Below the pieces are notes generated by a model. That model saw nothing but the letters and a program-made list of their open reading frames with translations, did not search any database and was not told where the DNA came from. From assembly GCA_016192035.1 (NCBI GenBank), contig JACPUW010000035.1, positions 1 to 52,322 of the forward strand: DNA of 52,322 nucleotides, read 5' to 3'. Below, in pieces: positions 8,620 to 17,220 of this stretch. The stretch is from Bacteroidota bacterium (GTDB taxonomy: Bacteria > Bacteroidota > Bacteroidia > CAILMK01 > JACPUW01). The position numbers and the translations under genes were made by a program. The first letter of the stretch is position 1. The number at the start of each line of letters is the position of its first letter.

Positions 8620-8669
8620 TTGGGGCAAATATCGGCTATTGTAGGTAATGTAGGGGTATGTATAACTGG

Positions 8670-8688
8670 AACATGTTAATAAATAACA
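8670..8688. promoter_or_regulatory. Candidate MarR operator palindromes
   Basis: Overlapping inverted repeats AACATGTT (8670-8677) and TGTTA-ATAAA-TAACA (8674-8688) lie between the MarR start and the stop of the upstream TPR gene. Size and position suit autoregulation by a MarR dimer. A near-consensus Bacteroidota -7 box (reverse complement of CAAATATC, 8626-8633, 7 of 8 positions) lies close to the MarR start. The binding role is inference. Confidence 0.4.
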
Positions 8689-8690
8689 CG

Positions 8691-9323
8691 TTAACCCGAA
8701 CAGTGTTCGTCAATGTATTTTTTGGAAAAGGTGCTGCCCAGCCCAAGCGCCTTGGCCCAATCTTGGCAGGCCAACTCGCTGTTGCCCACCCTAAGGTGGC
8801 ATAAACCCCGGTTGTGGTAGGCTTCGGTAAAAGTTTCCCTAAGGGCTATGGCCTGGTCAAAGGATTCAATGCCTTTTTTGTATGCTTTTAGTATGAGGTA
8901 ACAAAGCCCTATGTTGTAGTGCACTTGCTCTATTTTTAGTTTACTGGCTTGGTTGGCAGCCATTTCCACGCATTGTTCAAATGCCGGAATGGCCAGGTCA
9001 TACTCCTTTTGGGCCATGTATATGGTGGCCTTAAGCTCTACATACCTAGGTTCGGTGGGGTTTAATTGTATGGCCTTGTCTATCTGTGTATGAGCCGTGT
9101 CAAATAGGCCTAAATGATGTGCCGCACTGGCCTTGCCAAAGTGCAGCTCGGCCACACCAGGCTCATGCTTTATGCCCTCACTAAACTTGAGATATGCCTG
9201 GTGGTACTTGCCTTGTTGTATGGCCTGTGTGCCTTCCTTGAGCTTGGCTATGGTGCTTGGTTTCTGGGCAAATAATTGACCTGCAATGGCCAGGAGGCAG
9301 CAAACCAAAATGCCCCTGCTCAT
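8691..9323 (-). CDS. Exported TPR-repeat protein
   Basis: A 210-residue protein with signal peptide MSRGILVCCLLAIAGQLFA and Gln as probable first mature residue. Five or so tetratricopeptide repeats follow, with the classic A..H.NLG pattern, for example AYLKFSEGIKHEPGVAELHFGKASAAHHLGLFD and VHYNIGLCYLILKAYKKGIESFDQAIALRE. It probably scaffolds protein interactions in the periplasm. ATG 9323 overlaps the stop of the upstream lipoprotein gene by 4 bp (ATGA), so they are an operon. No more precise function is visible. Confidence 0.85.
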   Translation of the reverse strand: MSRGILVCCLLAIAGQLFAQKPSTIAKLKEGTQAIQQGKYHQAYLKFSEGIKHEPGVAELHFGKASAAHHLGLFDTAHTQIDKAIQLNPTEPRYVELKATIYMAQKEYDLAIPAFEQCVEMAANQASKLKIEQVHYNIGLCYLILKAYKKGIESFDQAIALRETFTEAYHNRGLCHLRVGNSELACQDWAKALGLGSTFSKKYIDEHCSG

Positions 9324-10267
9324 GATGCGGCATTCACCGTGTCGGTAATGGTGCTGTCGCCGCTGTCAGGTTCGGCATTTTGTGCCATGTGGTCAAGCAG
9401 GTACTGCAATTCCGTGGGGCTTAAAGTTTGTTTTACTTCTTCCATATCCATGGCTACCCAGGGCTGGTAAAGAAAGTAGCCCTGTATGCTCTCGCGTATC
9501 ATCATGGTGATGGCCACTATGTTGCCTTCTTCGTCGGTGGCAGCTAAGTAGTTGGTGATATCGGCAGCACCTATGGGTACTTCCACAAACTGCAGCAGGT
9601 CTTCGCCCGGATTTTCGGGATCGTCCACATACTGTTCTTCCTTGTGGGCCAAGTAGGATTCCAACTCTTGGGGACTTTTTACATTGGCGAGGTTATCATT
9701 TTCATAAGCAGCAAGTTTGCCTGATTTGAGTGCGGCAAACAGCTTTTCGTTTATACACTCGAGCCTTGCCTTGGCTATGCCTACCCGGTAATCATCAATA
9801 TGGGTTTGAAAATGCCCAAGCAAGTACTCATATAGCCGCCTTTTGTAGTTCACGTTTAGTTCTTTGGCCAGATCTTTCCATCTTATTATGGCTATGGGCA
9901 AGTATTGGTCTATTCCCCCGGCCTGTAGCATCACGTACAGGGATACTCCCTCTAATTCTGTGCTGTTGTTGTCAAAATTGCCCTGGTGAAGGGCTACTTC
10001 TTCTTCACTAAGTATGCCGTATCCACTTAAATCTTGCCTTCCCGTAGAGTCGGTGGGCAATAGTTTGTTAAAATCTTCTAAGGCCATGATGTGCTCAAGT
10101 GACTTGTCAGAGTAGAGTGTCAACTTATCCTTTTGAATGGCCTTGATGATGATCTCTTCAATTTCATCAAGTTCGGCCTGACTCAAGGGGCCATCGGCTT
10201 TGTTGCCGCAGGCCACGGCAAATACCATGGCCAGTAGGAACATAAACAATAAACGAGCGCTCATCAT
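9320..10267 (-). CDS. Hypothetical lipoprotein, first gene of the TPR operon
   Basis: A 315-residue protein with lipoprotein signal MMSARLLFMFLLAMVFAVAC-GN (lipobox AVAC). The remainder is acidic, largely helical and soluble, with no recognised domain. The C-terminal part includes a short segment with possible strand character (DEEGNIVAITMMIRES). It is translationally coupled to the TPR protein and divergent from the COG2509 flavoprotein gene across 70 bp. I would treat lipoprotein plus TPR protein as a probable complex on the periplasmic face of a membrane. Confidence 0.7.
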   Translation of the reverse strand: MMSARLLFMFLLAMVFAVACGNKADGPLSQAELDEIEEIIIKAIQKDKLTLYSDKSLEHIMALEDFNKLLPTDSTGRQDLSGYGILSEEEVALHQGNFDNNSTELEGVSLYVMLQAGGIDQYLPIAIIRWKDLAKELNVNYKRRLYEYLLGHFQTHIDDYRVGIAKARLECINEKLFAALKSGKLAAYENDNLANVKSPQELESYLAHKEEQYVDDPENPGEDLLQFVEVPIGAADITNYLAATDEEGNIVAITMMIRESIQGYFLYQPWVAMDMEEVKQTLSPTELQYLLDHMAQNAEPDSGDSTITDTVNAAS

Positions 10268-10325
10268 GTATTTCTAAGTGGGTGTGCAATTTATGGGTAT
10301 TTCTGCGCACGCTTCGCCTACAGGA

Positions 10326-10333
10326 TATTTTTG
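10326..10333 (+). promoter_or_regulatory. TAnnTTTG -7 box directly upstream of the COG2509 gene
   Basis: TATTTTTG ends 4 nt before ATG 10338. If used, transcription would begin at or within a few bases of the start codon, giving a leaderless message. No TTG at the expected -33 spacing is seen. Confidence 0.4.
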
Positions 10334-10337
10334 CTAC

Positions 10338-11921
10338 ATGATACACCAAGTGCAACTGGTGGTGGGGCCAGAGATAGCCTTTGACCCTGAAGCGCGAAAA
10401 AAATACCTGGCGGCCTTTTTGGGCGTGCAGAATGGCCCCGACTTTCATGAACGGCTTCTTAAGCGCAGCATAGATGCCAGGGGAGGGAAGGTAAAAGTGA
10501 AGTTTGAGTCGCAAGTGGCTGTAGGAGAAATGCTTCCTTCGGAGTATTTACATCACTTTAACTGGAAAAAAATAGACCTGGCCCCAGAGGTACACATAGT
10601 AGGATGCGGCCCTGCGGGCATGTTTGCCGCGCTAAGGCTTATAGAGCTAGGAATCAAACCCATAATAATAGAACGCGGAAAGGATGTACGGGCCAGGCGC
10701 CGTGACCTGGCTGCCATTAATAAGGACCATGTAGTAAACCCCGACTCAAACTACTGTTTTGGAGAGGGCGGGGCGGGCACCTATTCAGACGGAAAACTAT
10801 ATACCCGGAGCAACAAACGGGGCTCGGTGCGCAGGATTCTGGAAATCTTGGTGAAACATGGGGCCAGCCCGGATATATTGTTCGAGACCCACCCACATAT
10901 TGGTACCAATAAACTGCCAGGGGTGGTGGCCGCCATGCGCAGCACCATACTGGACTGCGGTGGCGAGATTTGGTTCAATACTAAGGTAGAAGGATTTGAT
11001 AATCAATATGGAAGTATTCGTTCCTTGAGGCTTGGTAACGGAATGGCACTCCCCGTGAAAAATGTAGTGCTGGCCACGGGCCATTCTGCCCGCGACGTGT
11101 ACAGGGCCCTGCACCAGGCAAACATACCCTTGGAAGCCAAACCTTTTGCCATGGGGCTACGGGTAGAGCATCCACAGCAAATCATAAACACCATGCAGTA
11201 CCGCACACAGGCGCATAGCAAGTTTCTGCCACCTGCGTCATACTCACTTGTGCGCCAAACCTTGGTACAGGGGCGTCAGCGGGGGGTATTTTCTTTTTGC
11301 ATGTGCCCTGGTGGGTTTATAGTGCCAGCCGCTACGGGGCCCAGCCAAGTGGTAGTGAATGGCATGTCGCCATCCAAGCGCGATTCCCGATTTGCCAATT
11401 CGGGCATGGTGGTTGCGCTGGAAATGGAGGACATGGATATGGGCTTGGGTGCGATGGCTGGGTTGGCAATGCAAGAGGCACTGGAGCAAAGGGCATGGCA
11501 AGCCGGTGGCAGCACCCAGTGCGCCCCCGCCCAGCGCTTGGTTGACTTTGTGGAAGGCCGCCTTTCACCAACACTTAACCCATGTTCGTATATCCCTGGC
11601 CTTCACTCGGCCAACCTATATGAGGTGCTTGGACCCAACCTGGGATTGCGCTTAAGGCAAGCGCTCAAAGAATTGGGGCGCAGCCTAAAACCCTATTATA
11701 CCAATGAAGCCAATCTGGTGGGGGTAGAGAGCCGCTCCTCAGCACCGGTTAGGGTGCCCAGACACCCTGAATCGCTGCAACACCCCTTATGTAATGGGCT
11801 GTATCCCACCGGTGAGGGGGCGGGATTTGCCGGCGGAATCGTGTCGGCGGCCATGGATGGTGAGCGGGTGGCCAACGCAATAGCCACGGAAATGGGCATA
11901 GGTGCGGGAAATGGGACTTAG
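10338..11921 (+). CDS. FAD-dependent dehydrogenase of the COG2509 family
   Basis: A 527-residue flavoprotein. A small N-terminal domain (about 85 residues) precedes the Rossmann motif HIVGCGPAGMFAALRLIELG. Family hallmarks follow: YCFGEGGAGTYSDGKLYTR, FETHPHIGTNKLPGVV, ATGHSARDVY, MGLRVEHPQ, FSFCMCPGGFIVPA and, near the end, GLYPTGEGAGFAGGIVSAAMDG. The reaction is not established for this family. The longer frame begins at a non-ATG codon; ATG 10338 (MIHQVQLVVG) fits the family's start. The gene is alone between the divergent lipoprotein operon and pruA. Confidence 0.9.
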   Translation: MIHQVQLVVGPEIAFDPEARKKYLAAFLGVQNGPDFHERLLKRSIDARGGKVKVKFESQVAVGEMLPSEYLHHFNWKKIDLAPEVHIVGCGPAGMFAALRLIELGIKPIIIERGKDVRARRRDLAAINKDHVVNPDSNYCFGEGGAGTYSDGKLYTRSNKRGSVRRILEILVKHGASPDILFETHPHIGTNKLPGVVAAMRSTILDCGGEIWFNTKVEGFDNQYGSIRSLRLGNGMALPVKNVVLATGHSARDVYRALHQANIPLEAKPFAMGLRVEHPQQIINTMQYRTQAHSKFLPPASYSLVRQTLVQGRQRGVFSFCMCPGGFIVPAATGPSQVVVNGMSPSKRDSRFANSGMVVALEMEDMDMGLGAMAGLAMQEALEQRAWQAGGSTQCAPAQRLVDFVEGRLSPTLNPCSYIPGLHSANLYEVLGPNLGLRLRQALKELGRSLKPYYTNEANLVGVESRSSAPVRVPRHPESLQHPLCNGLYPTGEGAGFAGGIVSAAMDGERVANAIATEMGIGAGNGT

Positions 11922-11947
11922 GTCACCCCCGCCTGTAACCATACTCC

Positions 11948-11955
11948 TACCTTTG
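11948..11955 (+). promoter_or_regulatory. TAnnTTTG -7 box for pruA
   Basis: TACCTTTG, an exact match to the Bacteroidota -7 consensus, lies 23 bp before ATG 11979. A good -33 TTG is not evident. Confidence 0.6.
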
Positions 11956-11978
11956 CCCCATCAAAATATACCAGCATC

Positions 11979-13604
11979 ATGTCAACCGGTTTTTTTAAGG
12001 TTCCCGTAGCTACCAATGAAGTGGTAAAGTCATATGCGCCCGGATCTCCCGAACGCGCCGAGCTTCAAGATACCTTGAAACAATTGCAGTCGCAAGTAAT
12101 TGATATACCCATGGTCATAGGCGGAAAGAATGTTACCACGGGACAAATGGCCAATATTTACCCGCCCCATAACTTGGGGCATATGGTGGCCAAGTACCAT
12201 AGGGGTGGGGCAGCCCAAGCCCAGCAGGCCATAGATGCGGCCATGCAGGCCAAACCAACCTGGGCCGCCATGCCCTGGGAACACCGGGTATCCATTTTCC
12301 TGCGCGCTGCCGAGCTGCTGGCCGGGCCATATAGGGCTACCATCAATGCGGCCACCATGATAGGGCAATCAAAAAATGCATTCCAGGCCGAAATTGACGC
12401 TGCATGTGAACTTATTGATTTCTTTAGGTTTAATGCCGCTTTTGCCGCCGAGCTATACAGTGAGCAGCCCATTTCTTCGCCGGGGGTTTGGAACAGAATG
12501 GAATATAGGCCCTTGGATGGATTTGTATTTGCCATTACCCCGTTTAACTTCACGTCAATCTGTGCCAACCTCTGTGCCGCACCCGCGCTCATGGGCAACA
12601 CGGTAGTATGGAAACCCAGCGATGACCAAATCTACTCGGCCCACTTTTTAATGGCCATGTTTAGAGAAGCGGGATTGCCTGATGGGGTTATTAATATAGT
12701 ATATGGCGATGGTCCTGAAATTGGGAAAGTGGTGTTTTCGCACCCGCAGCTTGCGGGGCTGCACTTTACGGGTTCTACTGCCGTGTTTAAGTCACTATGG
12801 AAAACCATAGGCCAAAACATTGACCAATATATATCATACCCGCGCATAGTGGGCGAAACAGGCGGAAAGGATTTCATTTTTGCCCACCCTTCAGCCCATG
12901 CCAAGGCCGTAGCCACTGCCATATCGCGGGGTGCTTTTGAATACCAAGGCCAAAAGTGCTCGGCGGCTTCACGGGTATATTGCCCTGTATCGCTCTGGCC
13001 TACGGTGCGCCAACACCTGGTGGATGACCTGAAAAGCATGAAGATGGGTGCCCCCGATGACTTTTCAAATTTTATTAACGCGGTGATCAACGAACGTTCC
13101 TTTGATAAACTGGCGGGATTTATAGCCCAGGCCCAGGCCGACCCCAATGTGGAAGTAGTGGCCGGAGGTGGGTTTGACAAGACCAAAGGCTACTTTATAG
13201 AGCCAACCGTATTGATGGCCAAAGACCCCAAATACGTAACCATGTGTACGGAGCTTTTTGGCCCCGTGCTTACGGTATATGTGTATGAAGATGAAAAGTT
13301 TGACGAGGCGTTGGAACTGGTGGGCAACACATCGGACTACGCGCTGACCGGGGCCATTTTTGGTGCTGACCGACATGCCCTGGCCTATATGGCCAATAAG
13401 CTGCAATATGCCGCCGGCAATTTTTACATAAACGACAAACCCACCGGCGCGGTGGTTGGCCAACAACCATTTGGCGGAAGCCGTGCCTCAGGTACCAATG
13501 ACAAGGCGGGCAGCAAGGCCAACCTCATGCGATGGGTATCGGCCAGGACCATAAAGGAAACCTTGGTGCCCCCTACCGACTATAGGTATCCGTTTTTGGG
13601 GTAG
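11979..13604 (+). CDS. pruA: L-glutamate gamma-semialdehyde (1-pyrroline-5-carboxylate) dehydrogenase
   Basis: A 541-residue aldehyde dehydrogenase that oxidises glutamate semialdehyde from proline to glutamate with NAD+. Length matches the ALDH4A1/PruA subfamily (about 540-560). Landmarks are FAITPFNFTSICANL (cofactor-site segment, about residue 185), HFTGSTAVFKSLW, the general-base segment PRIVGETGGKDFIF, and the catalytic cysteine in FEYQGQKCSAASRVY (about residue 327). ELFGPVLTVYVYEDE and QQPFGGSRASGTNDKAGS are typical ALDH4 C-terminal segments. No proline dehydrogenase gene lies in the window, so the two steps are encoded separately here. Confidence 0.96.
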   Translation: MSTGFFKVPVATNEVVKSYAPGSPERAELQDTLKQLQSQVIDIPMVIGGKNVTTGQMANIYPPHNLGHMVAKYHRGGAAQAQQAIDAAMQAKPTWAAMPWEHRVSIFLRAAELLAGPYRATINAATMIGQSKNAFQAEIDAACELIDFFRFNAAFAAELYSEQPISSPGVWNRMEYRPLDGFVFAITPFNFTSICANLCAAPALMGNTVVWKPSDDQIYSAHFLMAMFREAGLPDGVINIVYGDGPEIGKVVFSHPQLAGLHFTGSTAVFKSLWKTIGQNIDQYISYPRIVGETGGKDFIFAHPSAHAKAVATAISRGAFEYQGQKCSAASRVYCPVSLWPTVRQHLVDDLKSMKMGAPDDFSNFINAVINERSFDKLAGFIAQAQADPNVEVVAGGGFDKTKGYFIEPTVLMAKDPKYVTMCTELFGPVLTVYVYEDEKFDEALELVGNTSDYALTGAIFGADRHALAYMANKLQYAAGNFYINDKPTGAVVGQQPFGGSRASGTNDKAGSKANLMRWVSARTIKETLVPPTDYRYPFLG

Positions 13605-13609
13605 GCCAT

Positions 13610-13978
13610 TTACTTCTTAAAAACAAAATATACCGCCCCTATGAGCAGCACAAACGCAATGAGGTGATTGCTGCGAAGCGGTTCATTTTTGAAGAATAGC
13701 AGCGCAAACAAGGTAAAAATTACCAGGGTGATTACTTCTTGCAGTACCTTGAGCTGTACCAGGCTATAGGGGCCTCCATTGTGTACATAGCCCAACCTAT
13801 TGGCCGGTACTTGAAAACAGTATTCAAATAGTGCTATGCCCCAGCTAATTAGTATGATGGAGAATAGGCCCAGTTTGCTAAACCATTTGTAATCGTGGAA
13901 TTTGAGATGGCCGTACCAAGCCAGGGTCATAAATGAGTTGGACAGTACCAACAGGATAATGGTTAGGGCAGCTTTCAT
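13610..13978 (-). CDS. DUF486 (DMT-like) small membrane protein
   Basis: A 122-residue protein with four hydrophobic helices, matching the DUF486 family (PF04342). Signature stretches are LVLSNSFMTLAWYGHLKF, ISWGIALFEYCFQVPANRLGY and SLVQLKVLQEVITLVIF. The family has the size of small multidrug/DMT half-transporters, but no substrate is known. ATG 13978 is chosen because the codon at the longer frame's start is TTG. It converges with pruA at a distance of 5 bp with no hairpin between them. Confidence 0.92.
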   Translation of the reverse strand: MKAALTIILLVLSNSFMTLAWYGHLKFHDYKWFSKLGLFSIILISWGIALFEYCFQVPANRLGYVHNGGPYSLVQLKVLQEVITLVIFTLFALLFFKNEPLRSNHLIAFVLLIGAVYFVFKK

Positions 13979-14280
13979 GGGCAGCAATTATAGTCAAGTA
14001 CAGTTATTTGGGTAGCCACCATTATGGCGGCCGATGGAGGGTATTGATGATTTAATGGCCACGTAATTAGCATGATATGGTAAATTTTGGATCAGGGGTT
14101 TGCCGTTTGGCCCCGGGGGTTCCTTCTTGTACCCATACCACAGCCTAGCCCCAATGATGATGCGGCCCCATATTTGGTCTTTTATTGTATTTATTTCATT
14201 TACAATAAAAATGACACTATAAGATGAAATTTGCGATTGACAATTGTACCAAAATCCTAGTTGCCGGGGGGCCGGCCTTT
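13979..14280. other. Non-coding gap of about 300 bp
   Basis: The stretch lies between the start of the DUF486 gene and the 3' end of menB. It is more AT-rich in its right part (around 14170-14230). An open frame on the minus strand runs through it but overlaps menB, has no recognisable composition and lacks homologous features. I see no hairpin terminator, tRNA or repeat. It should hold the DUF486 promoter and the menB transcript end. Confidence 0.5.
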
Positions 14281-15120
14281 TTAGGGTATCCATTTTACCC
14301 CGTCAAAATTGGGTTTTCGCTTTTCCAAAAAGGCATTACGTCCTTCCTTGGCCTCCTCGGTCATATAGGCCAGGCGGGTGGCTTCACCAGCAAACACCTG
14401 CTGGCCCACCATGCCGTCGTCGGTGAGGTTCATGGCAAACTTGAGCATTTTGATAGAGGTGGGTGATTTGGCCAAAATTTCCTGTGCCCAGGCAAAGGCA
14501 GTGGTTTCCAGTTCTTCATGGTCCACCACGGCATTTACCATTCCCATGTCATAGGCTTCTTGGGCGCTATAGTTCCGACCCAGGAAAAAAATCTCCCGTG
14601 CTTTTTTCTGGCCCACCATTTTGGCCAGGTACGCCGATCCATACCCTCCGTCGAAGCTGGTAACGTCGGCATCGGTTTGTTTGAAAATGGCGTGCTCGCG
14701 GCTGGCTATGGTTAGGTCGCACACCACGTGTAGGCTATGCCCCCCGCCCACCGCCCAGCCTGGGACCACGGCAATTACGACTTTGGGCATGAAGCGTATA
14801 AGTCGCTGTACTTCAAGTATGTTTAGCCGTGGCATGCCGTCATTGTCCACATAGCCCTGGTGTCCACGCGCCCGTTGGTCGCCACCGCTGCAAAAGGCAT
14901 ATACCCCGTCTTTGGGTGATGGGCCTTCACCTGACAACAGCACTACGCCTATTTTGGGGTCTTCGCGGGCATCAAGAAAGGCATCAAACAGTTCAGATAC
15001 GGTGAGCGGCCTGAAGGCATTGCGCACCTCTGGCCTGTTAAACGCTATTCGCGCGGTTTTGCCACATTTTTTATAGGTAATGTCTTGATATTCTTTGGCT
15101 ACAGTCCAGGGTGTATTCAC
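14281..15120 (-). CDS. menB: 1,4-dihydroxy-2-naphthoyl-CoA synthase
   Basis: A 279-residue crotonase-fold enzyme that cyclises O-succinylbenzoyl-CoA in menaquinone synthesis. Diagnostic segments are FCSGGDQRARG (oxyanion hole), VVPGWAVGGGHSLHVVCDLTIAS, FKQTDADVTSFDGGYGSAYLA and the C-terminal GRNAFLEKRKPNF. Length equals that of characterised MenB. No other men genes are in the window. Menaquinone as the main respiratory quinone fits Bacteroidota. It is unrelated in sequence to the type III PKS cluster at 2.8-6.7 kb. Confidence 0.97.
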   Translation of the reverse strand: MNTPWTVAKEYQDITYKKCGKTARIAFNRPEVRNAFRPLTVSELFDAFLDAREDPKIGVVLLSGEGPSPKDGVYAFCSGGDQRARGHQGYVDNDGMPRLNILEVQRLIRFMPKVVIAVVPGWAVGGGHSLHVVCDLTIASREHAIFKQTDADVTSFDGGYGSAYLAKMVGQKKAREIFFLGRNYSAQEAYDMGMVNAVVDHEELETTAFAWAQEILAKSPTSIKMLKFAMNLTDDGMVGQQVFAGEATRLAYMTEEAKEGRNAFLEKRKPNFDGVKWIP

Positions 15121-15185
15121 GGTTATGGTTCTGTTAGTTTTACCGCCGCAAGTTAAATCCGGCTATTGGCCTAAGCTGCACGGGG

Positions 15186-15193
15186 TACCTTTG
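15186..15193 (+). promoter_or_regulatory. Promoter of the VOC gene (TTG-N17-TACCTTTG)
   Basis: TTG at 15166-15168 and TACCTTTG at 15186-15193 are separated by 17 bp, matching the Bacteroidota -33/-7 arrangement. The -7 box lies 23 bp before ATG 15217. Confidence 0.65.
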
Positions 15194-15216
15194 CCGGCAC
15201 GTTACCGTTGCCATTT

Positions 15217-15588
15217 ATGTTTACTGTCCCCACATGGTTTGAGATTCCCGTACTTGATTTGAATAGGGCCAAGACTTTCTACCACAAGGTGTTTGGTTGG
15301 GGTATGGTAGATGGTGCGCCACAAGGGGAGCTTTGTTGGGCGCTTATAGAGGGAAAAAAAGAAAAGGAATATAGGGGCGCCCTGGTGCTGGGCCCTGGGT
15401 ATTTGCCCAGCGCCACTGCCTGTTTGCCATATTTTGCTTGTGATGATATCAATGGGTTGATGGAAAGGATAGGGCCGGCGGGCGGCAGGATCTTGTTTGG
15501 GCCTGAATATGCCGATGGGTCTTGCAGCTATGTACATTTCATGGATACCGAGGGGAACCGGATAGGCTTGGTATCCAATGCATTGTAA
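15217..15588 (+). CDS. VOC family (glyoxalase-like) protein
   Basis: A 123-residue single VOC domain. WFEIPVLDLNRAKTFYHKVFGW is the first beta-alpha unit; PYFACDDINGLMERIGPAGGRILFGPE and YVHFMDTEGNRIGLVSNA complete the second. It has the candidate metal ligand Glu in the first unit (FEIPV) and the second-unit EGNRIGL typical of bleomycin-resistance-type proteins. The substrate is unknown. ATG 15217 is preferred over TTG 15208. It stands alone between menB and the spermidine synthase gene with its own promoter. Confidence 0.9.
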   Translation: MFTVPTWFEIPVLDLNRAKTFYHKVFGWGMVDGAPQGELCWALIEGKKEKEYRGALVLGPGYLPSATACLPYFACDDINGLMERIGPAGGRILFGPEYADGSCSYVHFMDTEGNRIGLVSNAL

Positions 15589-15659
15589 TTTAAGCTAATG
15601 GAAATGCCTTGTTCATTTTGAGGTTGACGGTGGCTTATAATGGGGATTTTGTGCCTGGG

Positions 15660-17204
15660 CTAATACACGTCCCAATTGCCCTGGTTGTAGTAGCGGTAAA
15701 GTATAGGGTTTCCCAGTGTATTCAGTTCTATATTGTTGGTGTCGGCCAGTGGCTGGCCAAATGAGGTAATATGGCCCACGGCGCCGGCGGTAAGCCACCG
15801 CAGGGCAAGAGGCCTATGGCCAAGCCCATGTGCCATGCGCTGCACCAAGGTGTGGGCTGGGTCATTTTTACTGCCCAGCACCCAGCCCCACTGGCCCATG
15901 GTAAGTACTTGGTTGTGTAACGGTAGGGTATAGAACCCCGCCTTTTTCATGCTTTTTTCTATGCAGTAAAATGCCCGGGTGGCATAGTACGGGCTTCCGG
16001 CTTGGGTTATTAAGCGTCCGTGGGGCCGCAAACGGCGGTGCGCCAATCGATAAAACTCTACGGTGTAAAGGATGGCTAAATCCACGGTTTTGGGGTCGGG
16101 CAGGTCCACTATTATCACATCATAGTAATCACCATCTAGCTCCAGGAATTTTTTTCCGTCTTCATGTACCACCATCACCTTTTCATGATGGAGGGCACTG
16201 TCATTCAGGTCCAGCAAAACCGGGTGTTCCCTAGCTAGATTGGTCATGACCGGATCTAAATCAACCAGGGTTATTTTTTCTATTTCGCTGTATTTGAGTA
16301 TTTCACGCACAGCGCAACCATCGCCCCCACCTATGATGAGCACATGCTGGGCCGGGCCGGTAAGCAGGGCAGGGTGAACCAATGGTTCATGGTACATATG
16401 CTCATCTAATGTGCTAAGCTGTTGGTTGTCATTAATGTATAGCCAATAGTTGTCTTTGTATTGGGTGATGGTTATTTTTTGGTATGCCGACTGGGTATTG
16501 AATATCACCTTATCGGTATAGCGGTTTTGGTCGGCCCATTGCACCAAATCTTTTGACCACCAGGCTGCCATGGACAGCACTGCCCCTACCAGGCCCAGCA
16601 ATATGGTTAAGGGCTTGGGCTTATGGGCAGGAAACAAGGCCCACAAGTGCCAGATGACCAAAATGGCTACCATTAAATTGACCGCCCCCAGCACTATGGG
16701 TGTATAGGAGAAACCCAAGAAAGGCAAACCCACAAAAGCGAAGAATATTCCACCGAGCAGGGCACCATAATAGTCCTTTTCCATAATGGAGGAGATATTG
16801 GTGCGCAGGGTTTCATAGCCATTGTTGATGCGGGTGACCAGCGGAATTTCAAGTCCTATAAGTATGCCTATGGCTATGGATAGCCCGTAGATGGCCAGTG
16901 TGGTAGCGGTGGGGCCAAGGCCGGCTATGGCATATACTGCCAGTGCCGACAAGCCCACCAATAGGCTAAGTGCCGCCTCAATGGAAATAAAGGAAACCAA
17001 AAGGTTGGCATGTATATGCCGGCTGAGCCTGCTGCCAAGCCCCATTGCAAAAAGCATGATGGATATGGTAAGTGTCCACTGTACCAATTGGTTGCCCAAG
17101 AAATAGGTGGCCAGTGTGGCAAGCACGTATTCTGAAACAATGCCCGAAAGGCCAGTGGCAAAAACGGCCGCCTTGAGTGCGGTGCTGTGGCTTAGTCGCG
17201 GCAT
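15660..17204 (-). CDS. Membrane-bound spermidine synthase-like aminopropyltransferase
   Basis: A 514-residue fusion of a polytopic N-terminal part (about residues 10-215, six or seven hydrophobic helices) to a cytosolic spermidine synthase domain. The enzyme part keeps the family's active-site landmarks: QQLSTLDEHMYHEPLVHP, VLIIGGGDGCAVREILKY, ITLVDLDPVMTNLA and YDVIIVDLPDP with the catalytic Asp. Soluble SpeE transfers aminopropyl from decarboxylated SAM to putrescine; the membrane-fused form in PspA-type neighbourhoods may modify another amine or act at the membrane. Last gene of the operon DUF4178 - DUF350 - this gene, with a 16 bp gap. Confidence 0.9.
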   Translation of the reverse strand: MPRLSHSTALKAAVFATGLSGIVSEYVLATLATYFLGNQLVQWTLTISIMLFAMGLGSRLSRHIHANLLVSFISIEAALSLLVGLSALAVYAIAGLGPTATTLAIYGLSIAIGILIGLEIPLVTRINNGYETLRTNISSIMEKDYYGALLGGIFFAFVGLPFLGFSYTPIVLGAVNLMVAILVIWHLWALFPAHKPKPLTILLGLVGAVLSMAAWWSKDLVQWADQNRYTDKVIFNTQSAYQKITITQYKDNYWLYINDNQQLSTLDEHMYHEPLVHPALLTGPAQHVLIIGGGDGCAVREILKYSEIEKITLVDLDPVMTNLAREHPVLLDLNDSALHHEKVMVVHEDGKKFLELDGDYYDVIIVDLPDPKTVDLAILYTVEFYRLAHRRLRPHGRLITQAGSPYYATRAFYCIEKSMKKAGFYTLPLHNQVLTMGQWGWVLGSKNDPAHTLVQRMAHGLGHRPLALRWLTAGAVGHITSFGQPLADTNNIELNTLGNPILYRYYNQGNWDVY

Positions 17205-17220
17205 GGATGGGGTGCTGCGG

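Noticed and set aside
11276-11574. Long frames on both strands inside the COG2509 gene
   Set aside because: They are frame shadows of one clearly conserved gene in the GC-richer part of the window.
13994-14293. Open frame of about 99 codons on the minus strand between the DUF486 gene and menB
   Set aside because: It overlaps the menB 3' end, has no recognisable sequence features and no promoter or coupling; more likely chance.
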